Shown here one piece after another: positions 40,807 through 50,570 of a DNA stretch of 64,000 nucleotides. How positions within the stretch are numbered: position 1 is the first letter of the stretch; every line of letters begins with the position of its first letter. The DNA comes from CAVDRM01 sp963611355 (GTDB lineage Bacteria > Bacillota > Clostridia > Christensenellales > Aristaeellaceae): positions 156,535-220,534 of the forward strand of contig CAVDRM010000001.1 of the NCBI GenBank assembly GCA_963611355.1, read 5' to 3'. A model generated the notes under the pieces. The model was given only the letters and a program-made list of their open reading frames with translations, had not been told where the DNA came from and made no database searches. The position numbers and the translations under genes were made by a program.

Positions 40807-41514
40807 ATGCGCGCCATTTTCAAGCGCGAGCTGCAGAGCTTTTTTTATACGCCGGTAGCGTATGTGTTCATGGGCGTGTTTCTGCTGCTGGGCAGCATCT
40901 TCTTCATCGTCGGCAATCTGGCTGCCCGCTCGTCCAATCTGCTGACGCTGCTCAGCAACATGAGCTACCTATGGATGCTGCTCTCCCCCGTTCTGTGCAT
41001 GCGGCTGCTGACGAACGAAAAAAAGAACGGCGACCAGCTTCTGTTTTCATCCCCCGTTTCCCTGACGGGCGTGGTCATGGGCAAATTTTTTGCTGCCTGC
41101 ACCGTGCTTTTGCTGACGGTGATCATCTCCTTTATCTATCCCCTGCTGGTCGCGCTGTACGGCACGCTGTATCTGGCGGAAACGCTGGTGGGGTACTTGG
41201 GCTTTGTGCTGATGGGCTGTGCGTTTTTAACGCTGGATATGCTGGTTTCCTGTTTTGCGCGGACGTCTGTCGTAGCGGCCATTGCCTGCTTCGGCGTGAA
41301 CTTGGCCGTCTGGCTGAGCGACCTGCTGGCGCAGGCCATCAATGTAACCGTTGTGAGCGATGCCCTGTCATTCATCAGCCTCTATGAGCGCGTCTCTCCC
41401 TTTTTGAGCGGCCAGCTCAGTCTGGCCAATGCCCTGTTTGACCTGTCCTTTATGGCCGTCATGCTCTTTCTGTGCATCCGCGTGCTGGATGCCCGCCGCT
41501 GGAACGAGGCATAA
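40807..41514 (+). CDS. ABC permease, GldF-like
   Basis: 235 residues, six membrane segments, ABC-2 type. It starts RAIFKRELQSFFYTPVAYVF, typical of the GldF/NosY group, and contains SPVLCMRLLTNEKKNGDQ and LLFSSPVSLTGVVMGKF. Twelve bases after the ATPase gene and three before the GldG-like gene. Confidence 0.9.
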   Translation: MRAIFKRELQSFFYTPVAYVFMGVFLLLGSIFFIVGNLAARSSNLLTLLSNMSYLWMLLSPVLCMRLLTNEKKNGDQLLFSSPVSLTGVVMGKFFAACTVLLLTVIISFIYPLLVALYGTLYLAETLVGYLGFVLMGCAFLTLDMLVSCFARTSVVAAIACFGVNLAVWLSDLLAQAINVTVVSDALSFISLYERVSPFLSGQLSLANALFDLSFMAVMLFLCIRVLDARRWNEA

Positions 41515-41517
41515 ACG

Positions 41518-43035
41518 ATGAAAAAGAAGAAAGTCAACCTCCGTCTCTCCGAAAAAAAAGCGCGGCTTCTTCGCTTTTTCGCCAGCCGCAAGCTCCGCTG
41601 CGGTGCGCTGTCCGCAGCGCTGACCGCACTGATGATTGTGCTGGTGCTGTGCATCAATTTTCTGGCCTCCTCCCTTGAAAACGCCTATGCCCTGACCATT
41701 GACTGCTCCTACAACGCGCTGACGACCCAATCCGAAACGACAAAAAGCGTGCTGAACGCTTTGGAGCGAGATGTCCGTATTTATCTCTTGGACACGGGCT
41801 CACAGACAAGTCTGGATTCCTTAACGGATGACGAGGAGACCCTGCGAACCCTGCTCAAGCGCTATGCAGCCGCCTCCGCCCATGTGACCTGTTCGGAGGA
41901 AAGCCTCCTGCGCAACCCCACCCTGCTGACGCGCTTTCAGGATATGCTGGGTGAAAACGAGATTTCTGCCGACTGCATCATCGTTTACTGCGAAGAGACA
42001 GGCCGAGCCCGCGTTTTAAATCAGGATGATTATCAGGTCTATTCCTACACCTCCGACGGCTACATCGTTGCCACGGGCTATCAGTATGAAAAAATGATTA
42101 CGGAAGCCATCCTATATGTTTCGCAGGACGAGCTGCCGACGCTTCAGTTCCTCACGGGGCACGGTGAGCTGACCGAGACCGACACGGCGACGCTGGAGGA
42201 GCAATTGGTCAGCAACAATTACTATGTCAAGCGCGTGACCCTGAGTGACCCCGATGCGCTGGACGTGACCGCGCCGCTGTTTATCTTAAGCCCGCAGTAT
42301 GATTTTTCCGATGCGGAGTTAGAAACGCTCTATGCGTTCGCCAAGCGCGGCGGCAGCTTCTTTGTCATCAGTCACTACTCCGACCCCATTGACCTGCCCA
42401 ACTTCAACACCTTCCTTTCGTCCTACGGCATTGTCCCGCTGGACGGGCTGTGCGTGGCCGATGAAAGCGATACGGACAGCTACTATTCCGACACCCCCGC
42501 CATCCTGCTCCCCTATATGCAGGAAACGGAAACGACCGCCGCGCTGATTGCAGGCGGCAGCGACATCCTTCTGCTGACGGGTGCCCGCGCTTTTGACGTG
42601 ACCTCGGAGCTGAGCCGTGATCTGAACGCGGAGGTGCTGCTGAAGTCTGGTCAAGCGTATCTGCGCACCTATCAGGACGGAGCGGAGACGCTGGACAAGC
42701 AGGAGGGCGACCGTGAGGGCGTCTTCAATCTGGCGGTGCTGTCCACATGGACGCAGACCACCGGCGACCGCTCCAAGCTGTTCATCATCGGCAATGCCAG
42801 CGTGTTTACGGACGACTGGCTGTATTCCAATACCTCCGCCTCCAAATTTTTAATGCAGCTTCTGAATACCCTGCAGAGCCGCAAGCCTATCAATCTGGAC
42901 ATCGTGCAAAAGCCTGCGGTCCGCGATTCGCTGTCGCTCGGCTCTCTGGCGCTGCCGACCGTTTTGGTGCTGGTGCTGCCGCTGTTCATCGTGGGCTGGG
43001 CTCTGCTCGTTCTGCTGCCGAGAAGGAATTTATAA
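41518..43035 (+). CDS. GldG-family ABC-type auxiliary protein
   Basis: 505 residues: basic N-terminus, membrane helix about 45-65, a large outside domain (about 70-470) containing SCSYNALTTQSETTKSVLNA and LQFLTGHGELTETDTATLEE, typical of the IFT52/GldG ABC-transport domain, and a C-terminal helix (about 478-500). It would pair with the GldF-like permease. Starts three bases after it. Confidence 0.87.
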   Translation: MKKKKVNLRLSEKKARLLRFFASRKLRCGALSAALTALMIVLVLCINFLASSLENAYALTIDCSYNALTTQSETTKSVLNALERDVRIYLLDTGSQTSLDSLTDDEETLRTLLKRYAAASAHVTCSEESLLRNPTLLTRFQDMLGENEISADCIIVYCEETGRARVLNQDDYQVYSYTSDGYIVATGYQYEKMITEAILYVSQDELPTLQFLTGHGELTETDTATLEEQLVSNNYYVKRVTLSDPDALDVTAPLFILSPQYDFSDAELETLYAFAKRGGSFFVISHYSDPIDLPNFNTFLSSYGIVPLDGLCVADESDTDSYYSDTPAILLPYMQETETTAALIAGGSDILLLTGARAFDVTSELSRDLNAEVLLKSGQAYLRTYQDGAETLDKQEGDREGVFNLAVLSTWTQTTGDRSKLFIIGNASVFTDDWLYSNTSASKFLMQLLNTLQSRKPINLDIVQKPAVRDSLSLGSLALPTVLVLVLPLFIVGWALLVLLPRRNL

Positions 43036-43038
43036 GCC

Positions 43039-44496
43039 ATGCAAAAGGTACAAAAAAAACAACACAAAAAGCAAAAAAAATGGCTCCTGCCGGCGGTCGT
43101 TCTGGCAGCCGCCGTTTTCTGCGCCGGCGCCGCATGCTGCATTCAGCGCTTCTCCCGAAAAACAATTACGCTTGAGGACACATCGACCGCCGCCGTTCTG
43201 CATTCGGGCGAAGAAAACCGGCTTGTTTCCGTGTGTATCTTCCCGCGCACGGGCGAGCCCTATACGCTGCTTTACAAGAATGAAACGCTTGTGCTGGAGG
43301 GCGATGAGGACTATTCCCTCCGCCCCTATTTCGTGCAGAGCGTCCTTTCCTATGCCACGCAGCTTGAGGCGGAAAGCACCGTTGCCGATACGATTGAAAA
43401 TCCGGCCGATTACGGCTTGGAGGCTCCGTCTGTCAGTGCGGCCTTTACCTATCAGAACGGCGAAACGCTGACGCTCCGCATCGGCGACCTGACGCTGTCC
43501 GAAACGCCGCAGTATTATGCCTCCGTTGACGGCGACAGCCGCCTGTACACCGTCTTGGAAGACGTGTATGATACCGTCAACACGCCTTTCACCTCCCTGC
43601 ATCCCGTCACCAATCCCTCCATTCAAAGCGATTTGGTTGACCGAATCTCCTTGAGCGGCGACATCACCTTCACGGCGAATTATCACAAGAGCGGCTGGCA
43701 TTTGGAAGCACCGTATGCCTATCCCTTAGACGGCGATAAGATGGATTCTTTGCTGGAAAGCCTTGAAAGCATCCGCTTTTCCACATGGGTCGGCAATGCA
43801 GAGGCGTTAAATCTTGCCGATTACGGGCTGGATGACCCGCGCATCACGCTGACCATGGTTTTTGCCGCGTCCGTGCTGACCGTGCCGGACGAGGAAGGTG
43901 CGGAGCACACCTATGACATCCCCGAAAGCAAAATCACCATTGCCTTCGGCAACCGCATCACGGACATGACCTTCTATGTGCTGTGTGATGACGAGGTCAT
44001 GACAGGCACAACGCTGACCTTCAGCTTTTTGGAAAACTTTAACCTTGACGGAATGCTGCAGCAAAATCCCGTCAGCTTTTCATCGAATGACCTGAGCCGT
44101 GTCGTTTATGACTGCGGAAACACCCACGCCGAATACGAGGTGCATCTGGTCGAGCGCGTGAAGGCCAATAATGCCTTTGAAACGGACGAATACGGCACCA
44201 TCCTTTATGATGTCGTGCCCTATCAAAACGGGAAAAAGGTCGATTCCACGGACTTCCTGCGCTGGTATCAGGCGCTGTCCAAGGTTTCTCCTGCCGGACA
44301 GCTGCCGGACGATTGGACGCCGGGCGCCGCCGCTTATGCATCCGTAACAATCACCAACGAGGACGAAACCATCACGCGCACCATCACCTTTTACCCCTAT
44401 ACCGCCGCGTATCACGCCGTTGCCATCGACGGCACCGCCCTGTATTATGTCCGCGCCACATGGCCGGAGACCTTGGGCGATTTGCCGACGCCATAA
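43039..44496 (+). CDS. DUF4340 domain membrane-anchored protein
   Basis: 485 residues: a Lys-rich start, an N-terminal membrane helix (about 15-35), then an outside beta-rich part with two related stretches: ENPADYGLEAPSVSAAFTYQ and LNLADYGLDDPRITLTMVF, the hallmark of DUF4340. Such proteins follow GldA-F-G transporters in Clostridia and elsewhere; their role is unknown. It begins three bases after the GldG-like gene and ends the operon before a terminator. Confidence 0.88.
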   Translation: MQKVQKKQHKKQKKWLLPAVVLAAAVFCAGAACCIQRFSRKTITLEDTSTAAVLHSGEENRLVSVCIFPRTGEPYTLLYKNETLVLEGDEDYSLRPYFVQSVLSYATQLEAESTVADTIENPADYGLEAPSVSAAFTYQNGETLTLRIGDLTLSETPQYYASVDGDSRLYTVLEDVYDTVNTPFTSLHPVTNPSIQSDLVDRISLSGDITFTANYHKSGWHLEAPYAYPLDGDKMDSLLESLESIRFSTWVGNAEALNLADYGLDDPRITLTMVFAASVLTVPDEEGAEHTYDIPESKITIAFGNRITDMTFYVLCDDEVMTGTTLTFSFLENFNLDGMLQQNPVSFSSNDLSRVVYDCGNTHAEYEVHLVERVKANNAFETDEYGTILYDVVPYQNGKKVDSTDFLRWYQALSKVSPAGQLPDDWTPGAAAYASVTITNEDETITRTITFYPYTAAYHAVAIDGTALYYVRATWPETLGDLPTP

Positions 44497-44514
44497 ATCT
44501 GCATCATATGCCCT

Positions 44515-44546
44515 GCCCGACGGAAAACCTGTCGGGCGTCTTTTTT
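44515..44546 (+). terminator. Terminator of the Gld-like operon
   Basis: GCCCGAC (44515-44521) with GTCGGGC (44531-44537), then six T. Confidence 0.88.
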
Positions 44547-44605
44547 ATCACAAAATCATGTCTTTTCTTTCGAAAAATTTTAACCCATTGTATCCCAAAA
44601 TCCCC

Positions 44606-44633
44606 TTGCATATAACGGATAATTTGATATAAT
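44606..44633 (+). promoter_or_regulatory. Promoter of the 5'-nucleotidase gene
   Basis: TTGCAT (44606-44611), 16-base spacer, TATAAT (44628-44633). Confidence 0.65.
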
Positions 44634-44668
44634 AAAAAGACAAAAGCTTAACAAGGAGGAAGTCACTC

Positions 44669-46333
44669 ATGAAAAAATTTCTCAGCGTTCTTCTGTCCCT
44701 GATCCTTCTTCTGACCGGCGTGTGCGCCTTTGCGGAGGAAAGCCTTCCGCTTCAGGGCAAGCTCGTCATCCTGCACACCAACGACGTTCACGGCCGCGCC
44801 GTGGGCACGGACTCCGTCTTCGGCTATGCAAAAATCGCTCAGGCCAAGAAGAATTTAGAAGCGCAGGGCGCTGAAGTTCTGCTCATTGACGCAGGCGATT
44901 TCAGTCAGGGCATGCCCATTGTGAACATGGACTACGGCAAGGAGGCCGTCGCCTTCATGAACGAGGCCGGCTATGACTTTGCGACCCTCGGCAACCACGA
45001 GTTTGACTGGGGCACGGACAACCTGCTGCAAAACCTGAGCGAAGCCCATTTTACCACGCTTTGCGCCAACATCATCCGCACCTCGGACAAGGAGCTTCTC
45101 TTCCCCGCCAATGCCGTGGTGGAAAAGGGCGGTGTAAAAATCGGTCTCTTCGGCCTTATCACCCCCGAAACCATGACCAAGGCGCATCCTGACAAGGTCA
45201 AGAGCATCACGATGGCGCAGGGCGAGGAGTTGTACGCCATTGCGCAGGCGCAAGTCGATGCGCTTCACGCCGAGGGCTGCGAGCTGGTCATCTGCATCGG
45301 GCATCTGGGCATTGACAAGGAGAGCGAACCGAATCGCTCCGTGGATGTCATGCAGAACGTCACCGGCATCGACCTTTTCATCGACGGCCACAGCCACTCC
45401 GTCCTGAACGGCGGCTATGTGGTGGACGGCGAGGTCTTGGACATCGTTTCCACCGGCACGGCCTTTGCCAACATCGGCTATGTGTTTGTCGATAAGACCG
45501 TCAAGGACGAGCAGGTGACCATCAAGACTGTCGCCGGTCTGTACTCCGTGGACGAGGACAAAATCGCCGCCGAAATGACCGCTACGGCCGGTCTGACTGC
45601 GGATGAAATGGTCGAAGCGATTGTCAACGCCGTGGACAAGCAGGTCACGGAAGAGCTCGGCAAGACATTTGCCAAGACCGAGGTGCTGCTGGACGGCAAC
45701 AAGGCCCCCGGCGTGCGCACGCAGGAGACCAACCTGGGTGACTTTGCGGCCGATGCCATTCTCTGGCAGGCGCAGCAGTCCGTGGGCGATAAGGTTGTGG
45801 CCGCTCTGACCAACGGCGGCGGCATTCGCGCCACCATCCAAATCGGCGATGTCACCATGCTGGATATGAAGACCGTATTCCCCTTCGGCAACACCGTAGC
45901 AACACTTGAAGTTTCCGGCGCGACCCTGCTGGAGGCGCTGGAGGCCGCAACCTACACCACCCCCGATGCCATCGGCGCTTTCCCGCAGGTGGCCGGCATT
46001 GAATACACCATCGACACCACCGTTCCCTTTGAAAAGGGCGAAGCCTATCCCGGCACGACCTACTTTGCGCCCGCCAAGCCCGGCAGCCGCGTGACCATCC
46101 AAACCGTCGGCGGCGAGCCTTGGGAATCGGACAAGATGTACACCATCGCCACCAACGACTTCGTGGCCGCGGGCGGCGACACCTATTACCGCTTCGCTTA
46201 TGACTATAAGCAGACCGGCATCAACACCGGCGTAGCCATGGAGGACGCGCTGGTCAACTATACCCGCGATGTTCTGAACGGCGTCATCGGCGAACAGTAC
46301 GCTCAGCCTGCCGGCCGCATCACCATCAAGTAA
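44669..46333 (+). CDS. Secreted 5'-nucleotidase / UDP-sugar hydrolase family protein
   Basis: 554 residues. The signal peptide ends CAFAEESL. The metallophosphatase domain has HTNDVHGR, LLIDAGDFSQG, TLGNHEFDWG, CIGHLGID and DGHSHS; the C-terminal 5'-nucleotidase domain has ETNLGDFAADAILWQ and the substrate-stacking block TNDFVAAGGDTYY. It dephosphorylates external nucleotides or similar esters. No LPXTG or membrane anchor is seen at the C-terminus, so it is released or held by other means. Own promoter and terminator. Confidence 0.93.
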   Translation: MKKFLSVLLSLILLLTGVCAFAEESLPLQGKLVILHTNDVHGRAVGTDSVFGYAKIAQAKKNLEAQGAEVLLIDAGDFSQGMPIVNMDYGKEAVAFMNEAGYDFATLGNHEFDWGTDNLLQNLSEAHFTTLCANIIRTSDKELLFPANAVVEKGGVKIGLFGLITPETMTKAHPDKVKSITMAQGEELYAIAQAQVDALHAEGCELVICIGHLGIDKESEPNRSVDVMQNVTGIDLFIDGHSHSVLNGGYVVDGEVLDIVSTGTAFANIGYVFVDKTVKDEQVTIKTVAGLYSVDEDKIAAEMTATAGLTADEMVEAIVNAVDKQVTEELGKTFAKTEVLLDGNKAPGVRTQETNLGDFAADAILWQAQQSVGDKVVAALTNGGGIRATIQIGDVTMLDMKTVFPFGNTVATLEVSGATLLEALEAATYTTPDAIGAFPQVAGIEYTIDTTVPFEKGEAYPGTTYFAPAKPGSRVTIQTVGGEPWESDKMYTIATNDFVAAGGDTYYRFAYDYKQTGINTGVAMEDALVNYTRDVLNGVIGEQYAQPAGRITIK

Positions 46334-46355
46334 TTCTTTCAGACATTCCCATCAG

Positions 46356-46393
46356 ACCGGCGCCCTTTGCCGCAGGCAGGGGCGCCGGTTTTT
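46356..46393 (+). terminator. Terminator after the 5'-nucleotidase gene
   Basis: ACCGGCGCCC (46356-46365) with GGGCGCCGGT (46380-46389), then TTTT. Confidence 0.85.
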
Positions 46394-46421
46394 GCGCTAT
46401 CATTTGTGCTTTATAGAAATA

Positions 46422-46461
46422 CCACCCCGCAGGCTGTAAAAATTTACAGCGTACAGGGTGG
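46422..46461 (-). terminator. Possible terminator of the sugar ABC operon
   Basis: CCACCC/GGGTGG arms (46422-46427 with 46456-46461) enclose the palindrome GCTGTAAA/TTTACAGC. The T-tract on the minus strand is poor. Confidence 0.45.
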
Positions 46462-46529
46462 CAATGATGACTGCGCACAGAATATTTAATTGATTCAGAG
46501 CTGCAAATCGGCCTGTCGTTTTCGCTTCC

Positions 46530-48104
46530 TCATCCCTTCACGCCGCCGGAGGTGAGGCCGGAAACGAGGTGCTTTTCGATGCACATGAAGAGGATGACGA
46601 CGGGAATCGTCGCCAGCAGCGATGCGGCAAACAGGTATTGCCATTCAATCATGTTGAAGGAGCTGAACTGGGTAATGCCCACGGTAATGGGCTTGCGGGT
46701 CGTGGTGGAAATCAGCACGGTGGAAATGGTATACTCGTTCCAGGCGTTGATGAAGACGAAAATCAGGGTGGTGACGATGCCGGGGGCGGCCATCGGCAGC
46801 AAAATCCGCAGAAGCGCCTGCACGGTATTGCAGCCGTCGATGCACGCCGCCTGCTCCATTTCAGGCGAAATGGACACAAAGGTCCCGCGCAGCAGCCAAA
46901 TGGCAAACGCCTGATTAAAGGCGGCGTTGATGAGCATCAGGCCCAAGATGCTGTCATTCAGCTTAAATGTGCTCATCAGGGAAGAAATGCCGACCAGCAG
47001 CACCACGGGAGCAAACATCTGGCTCATGATGACAAAGCCCAGGAAGGCTTTTCGACCCCTGAACCGCATACGCGCCATCGCATACGCGGCCGGAATGCCG
47101 CAAAGCAGTGCCAAAACGGTCGCGCCCGATGACAGCATGATGGAATTGAGCAGATAGCGGAACACGCCGCGGCTCGCAATGTCTGTCAGGTTGCTCCATA
47201 CCCATGTGGACGGCAGCAGGTGACGGAAATACATGTCCGTGGTTTCCGAATAATTGCGGAAGGCCGTGATGAACATCACAAAGAAGGGATACAGCACAAG
47301 GATGCTGAAGACTATCACGAAGAAGTACAGGAAACCGCGGCTCAGTGCGGACCTGAGGCAGCCTTCGCTGCGGTAAACCTGGCAAAGCAGCATCCCGAAA
47401 AGCAGCGGCATCGAAAGCCACCACAGGCCGCCGACAGCGGCATCCAAGCCCTTCAGCATATCGGCTGTTTTTTCGCCCATCGCGCCGTTGTACAGAAAAT
47501 CATCCAGCAGCGGCAGGTAAGCGGTGTACTCGTCCATCAGGCCGTTTTGATACAGACCGGGCTGTCTGGTAAAAAACAGGTTGAAGGCAGCGGCGAGAAC
47601 GGGAAGCAGCACGAGCGCCGCCAAGGTCATCATGCAAGCGGTGCGGCGGACGAAACGCAGCTTTTCTTTTTCTTTCTCTTTCTCTTTTCGCCCCGTGATT
47701 TGATTGCCGGAGGCAAGGGTCAGCGCAGCGGAAAGCAAAGTCAGCGCGAGAATGGCAATCAAAACACCGGCCGGCGCCGTTCCTTTCAGCGCCAACAGGT
47801 TCCAAGCGCTCTTGTGAACGGTTTGCAGGATGGTGAATGTGACAATGGAGGTCGTAACGCCCTTGGAATTGACCCGTTCAATGACATTCTCCGTGATTTC
47901 GGCATCATCGCCGTATTCCGGCAGCAGTGCCTTGACCTCCTCCAGCGCGGCCAAATAGCGCTCATCGCCCACAAAGGTATTGGCATACCGCTTGGTATAA
48001 GCCGTTGATGTAAAGCGGAACATCGGCAATGTAAAAACCGCCGCCAGAAGAAGGCACAGGGCGAGGCAGATGGCCTGCGCGATTCGGTTATGCTTCAGGC
48101 TCAC
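46530..48104 (-). CDS. Sugar ABC permease, MalG-type, with large N-terminal extension
   Basis: 524 residues, almost twice the usual 280. The C-terminal part (about 255-524) is a normal MalG-type permease with the EAA loop EQAACIDGCNTVQALLRILL. The first 250 residues are extra: a membrane helix (about 10-30), an outside segment of about 75 residues (KRYANTFVGDERYLAALEEV), further helices around 110-130, 158-180 and 230-245, and a highly charged KEKEKEKEK linker. The start overlaps the upstream permease by four bases. No ATPase is encoded nearby, so a shared MsmK-type ATPase is likely. Confidence 0.88.
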   Translation of the reverse strand: MSLKHNRIAQAICLALCLLLAAVFTLPMFRFTSTAYTKRYANTFVGDERYLAALEEVKALLPEYGDDAEITENVIERVNSKGVTTSIVTFTILQTVHKSAWNLLALKGTAPAGVLIAILALTLLSAALTLASGNQITGRKEKEKEKEKLRFVRRTACMMTLAALVLLPVLAAAFNLFFTRQPGLYQNGLMDEYTAYLPLLDDFLYNGAMGEKTADMLKGLDAAVGGLWWLSMPLLFGMLLCQVYRSEGCLRSALSRGFLYFFVIVFSILVLYPFFVMFITAFRNYSETTDMYFRHLLPSTWVWSNLTDIASRGVFRYLLNSIMLSSGATVLALLCGIPAAYAMARMRFRGRKAFLGFVIMSQMFAPVVLLVGISSLMSTFKLNDSILGLMLINAAFNQAFAIWLLRGTFVSISPEMEQAACIDGCNTVQALLRILLPMAAPGIVTTLIFVFINAWNEYTISTVLISTTTRKPITVGITQFSSFNMIEWQYLFAASLLATIPVVILFMCIEKHLVSGLTSGGVKG

Positions 48105-48994
48105 AGGTCATCCTCCTTCCGCATGGCAATCACCATATAGGCGCCCGCAGCCAGACACAGAATACAGAAGCCGATGACGCTCAGCGCCGTTGCAGGGCCT
48201 TTTTTGCGCTCATAGAACGCCAGCATATACAAATATGTGACAAGCGTGTCCGTTTTATGGGCGGGCGCGCCCTTGGTGATGGTATAAATGATGGGGAAGG
48301 AATTAAAGACATAAATAATATTCAGCACCGTGCTGACTGTCAGGGACGGCTTGACCAGCGGGATGGTAATCGTGGTCAGCTTTCTCCAAAAACCAGCGCC
48401 GTCCACGGTCGCCGCTTCATAAAGACCCGCGTCGATGGACTGCAGCCCCGACAAACAGCAGAAGGTGACAAAGGGAATGGTGACGAAAATGCCGACGCCG
48501 CATTCCCAGATAAATTCGATTTGATAGGTGGCGCGCCAGTTCACGGCCTGCTTGATGATGCCCAAATTCAGCAGGACGGCGTTCAGGTTGCCGTATTCGA
48601 ACTTGATGATGTAATTCCAGATGGAGGCCTGCACCACCAGCGCCGCCGCCCACGGCAGCACGATGATGGAGCGCGCAATCTTGCGCCCGACAAATCTTTG
48701 ATTCAGCACCATGGCGGCGATAAAGCCGATGAGCGTGGAAATGCCGACAACGGAGGCCACCCAAATCAGCGTGTTGAGCATCACCGTGCCGAACGCCGCC
48801 TCCGAAACGGCCGCCTGAAAATTGGCCAGCCCCACGAAACCGCCGACCACGCCGGCCTTGGATATCTCGCTGAAAGCCTGTTTAAAGACGATTAAAATCG
48901 GGAAGACCACAAAAACGGTCATCAGCAGGATGCTCGGCAGCAGCCAAAGATAAGGCTCCCATTTATGCCGGATCTGGATGGAGTTGGTGTGCAT
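48101..48994 (-). CDS. Sugar ABC permease, MalF-type
   Basis: 297 residues, six membrane segments. It starts KWEPYLWLLPSILLMTVFVV, and its EAA loop is GLYEAATVDGAGFWRKLTTI. It forms the channel with the MalG-type partner. It lies 62 bases after the binding-protein gene on the same strand. Confidence 0.93.
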   Translation of the reverse strand: MHTNSIQIRHKWEPYLWLLPSILLMTVFVVFPILIVFKQAFSEISKAGVVGGFVGLANFQAAVSEAAFGTVMLNTLIWVASVVGISTLIGFIAAMVLNQRFVGRKIARSIIVLPWAAALVVQASIWNYIIKFEYGNLNAVLLNLGIIKQAVNWRATYQIEFIWECGVGIFVTIPFVTFCCLSGLQSIDAGLYEAATVDGAGFWRKLTTITIPLVKPSLTVSTVLNIIYVFNSFPIIYTITKGAPAHKTDTLVTYLYMLAFYERKKGPATALSVIGFCILCLAAGAYMVIAMRKEDDL

Positions 48995-49056
48995 AACTAT
49001 TCCCCCTGTTGATGGAAAGAGAGGGCCGTTTGACCGGCCCTCTCCCCAAGCAATGC

Positions 49057-50316
49057 TTATTTGGTGACTTCGGCCTGAAGCGCATCCAGCAGATCCTTCA
49101 CGTTACCGCCGGTCAGAGCGGACTGCTCCACAGAGATGACGCCCTGCTTCACCTGGTCCCATTCCGCCTTGGCGGTGGGATAGAACTGGCAGCCTTTCAG
49201 CATTTCCAGCCATGCCGCGAAGTCGGGATCGGCCTCGACCAGCGCGGCCGCGCAGCTGTTCACGGCGGGCAGGAAGCCCTCCATGCTGACCCAGCCCACA
49301 TAGTTTTCCTGGGCATAGAAGAAGGTCAGGAACTTGCCGATTGCCTCGTTGCGGGCAGCCTGGTCCGGATAAGCATCCTTACGGAAGGCCATGACGCGGT
49401 CCATGATGCCGGCCGCGCCTGTCTTTTTGCCCTCGTTATGCGGGTAGGCGGCAATGCCGTAATCCACGCTGTAGCCCTTGCTTTCCAGATAAGTGGGGAT
49501 GCTGTTGGGGCCGATGACCATGGCCAGCTTGCCCGCGCCGAACATATCCTGCAGGTCATAGCGGGTCTGCGTGGCGGGGTTGGGGTTGGTATAGCCCTTG
49601 TTCACAAGGCCGATGGCGAATTCGATGGCTTCCACGTTCTCATCGCTGTTCAGAGCCCAGTTGCCGTCGGCGTCCACGAAGCCGCCTTCGTTGTTCCAAA
49701 CATAGTAGGAGAAGGCAGCCTGTCCCTCGTCGGTGGTCATGTCGATGCCCCAGGGATAAACCTCGCCGCCGTAGAAGTCAATCAGCGCCTGACAGACATC
49801 CTCCAATTCAGCCCAGGTGGAGGGGACTTCAACGCCTGCTTCCTCCAGCAGGGTCTTGTTATAGTACAGGGCGCGGACGGAGGCCAGGTCCGGCACGGCC
49901 CAGACCGTGTCGTTGATGACGGACTGCGCGATGAACTGGGGGAAGAAATCGCTGTACAGCTCTTCCGGGCAATAGTCCATCACGGGCAGCAGCAGCCCCT
50001 CGGTCGCATAGTTGGCGAACACGTCGATATTCAGGATGTCCGGCGCATTGCCGTTGGTAATGCGGGTATCGACCACGGTATACACGTCATTCCATGACAC
50101 GACTTCAAGGTTCAGCTTGATGCCGGGGTTTTCGGCTTCAAACTTCTCAGTGAAGTTGGTGCCGTTCATACCGGTGCTGCCGCGCTCGAACCATGCGTTG
50201 GTTTGCGTACCGTACTGGCAGATGATGACATCCAGCGTGATGTCCTCGGCCAACGCGCAGCTTGCGAAGCTGAGGGTCACGGCCAGCACCAGCAGAAGGG
50301 ACAGGATCTTTTTCAT
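49057..50316 (-). CDS. Sugar ABC substrate-binding protein, family 1
   Basis: 419 residues. The signal peptide ends SCALAED; a weak FASC could be a lipobox but the A-x-A site is better. Family 1 features are FTEKFEAENPGIKLNLEVVS near the start and AVPDLASVRALYYNKTLLEE. It delivers sugars (di- or oligosaccharides or glycerol-phosphate type) to the two permeases downstream. First gene of the operon; the promoter at 50571-50599 carries a palindrome. Confidence 0.92.
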   Translation of the reverse strand: MKKILSLLLVLAVTLSFASCALAEDITLDVIICQYGTQTNAWFERGSTGMNGTNFTEKFEAENPGIKLNLEVVSWNDVYTVVDTRITNGNAPDILNIDVFANYATEGLLLPVMDYCPEELYSDFFPQFIAQSVINDTVWAVPDLASVRALYYNKTLLEEAGVEVPSTWAELEDVCQALIDFYGGEVYPWGIDMTTDEGQAAFSYYVWNNEGGFVDADGNWALNSDENVEAIEFAIGLVNKGYTNPNPATQTRYDLQDMFGAGKLAMVIGPNSIPTYLESKGYSVDYGIAAYPHNEGKKTGAAGIMDRVMAFRKDAYPDQAARNEAIGKFLTFFYAQENYVGWVSMEGFLPAVNSCAAALVEADPDFAAWLEMLKGCQFYPTAKAEWDQVKQGVISVEQSALTGGNVKDLLDALQAEVTK

Positions 50317-50523
50317 AGCGGGTTCCTCCTTAAAAAATTCTCTATTTCCAAGCGATGCCTCGCCTGTGAAATCAAAAATAAGCGCGCTGTTCTTTTTCCC
50401 GTGAGCCGAAAAAAAATGCGTACCGACCTTTTATAGGAGTGTCCTGCGCAGTGTGCCTCACTGCCCGCAAAAGCCAAAGAAGAGAAGCCTCATGCAGCCC
50501 TCGGCTGCCCTCTCCGTCTGCTT

Positions 50524-50548
50524 CCATAGCGCAAAAATGCACTATGGA
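50524..50548. repeat. Hairpin in the leader of the sugar ABC operon
   Basis: CCATAGcGC and GCaCTATGG arms with one mismatch around an AAAAAT loop, between promoter and binding-protein gene. The rest of the 250-base leader shows nothing else I can name. Confidence 0.4.
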
Positions 50549-50570
50549 AACCACGAATTCTTGTGCTTTT

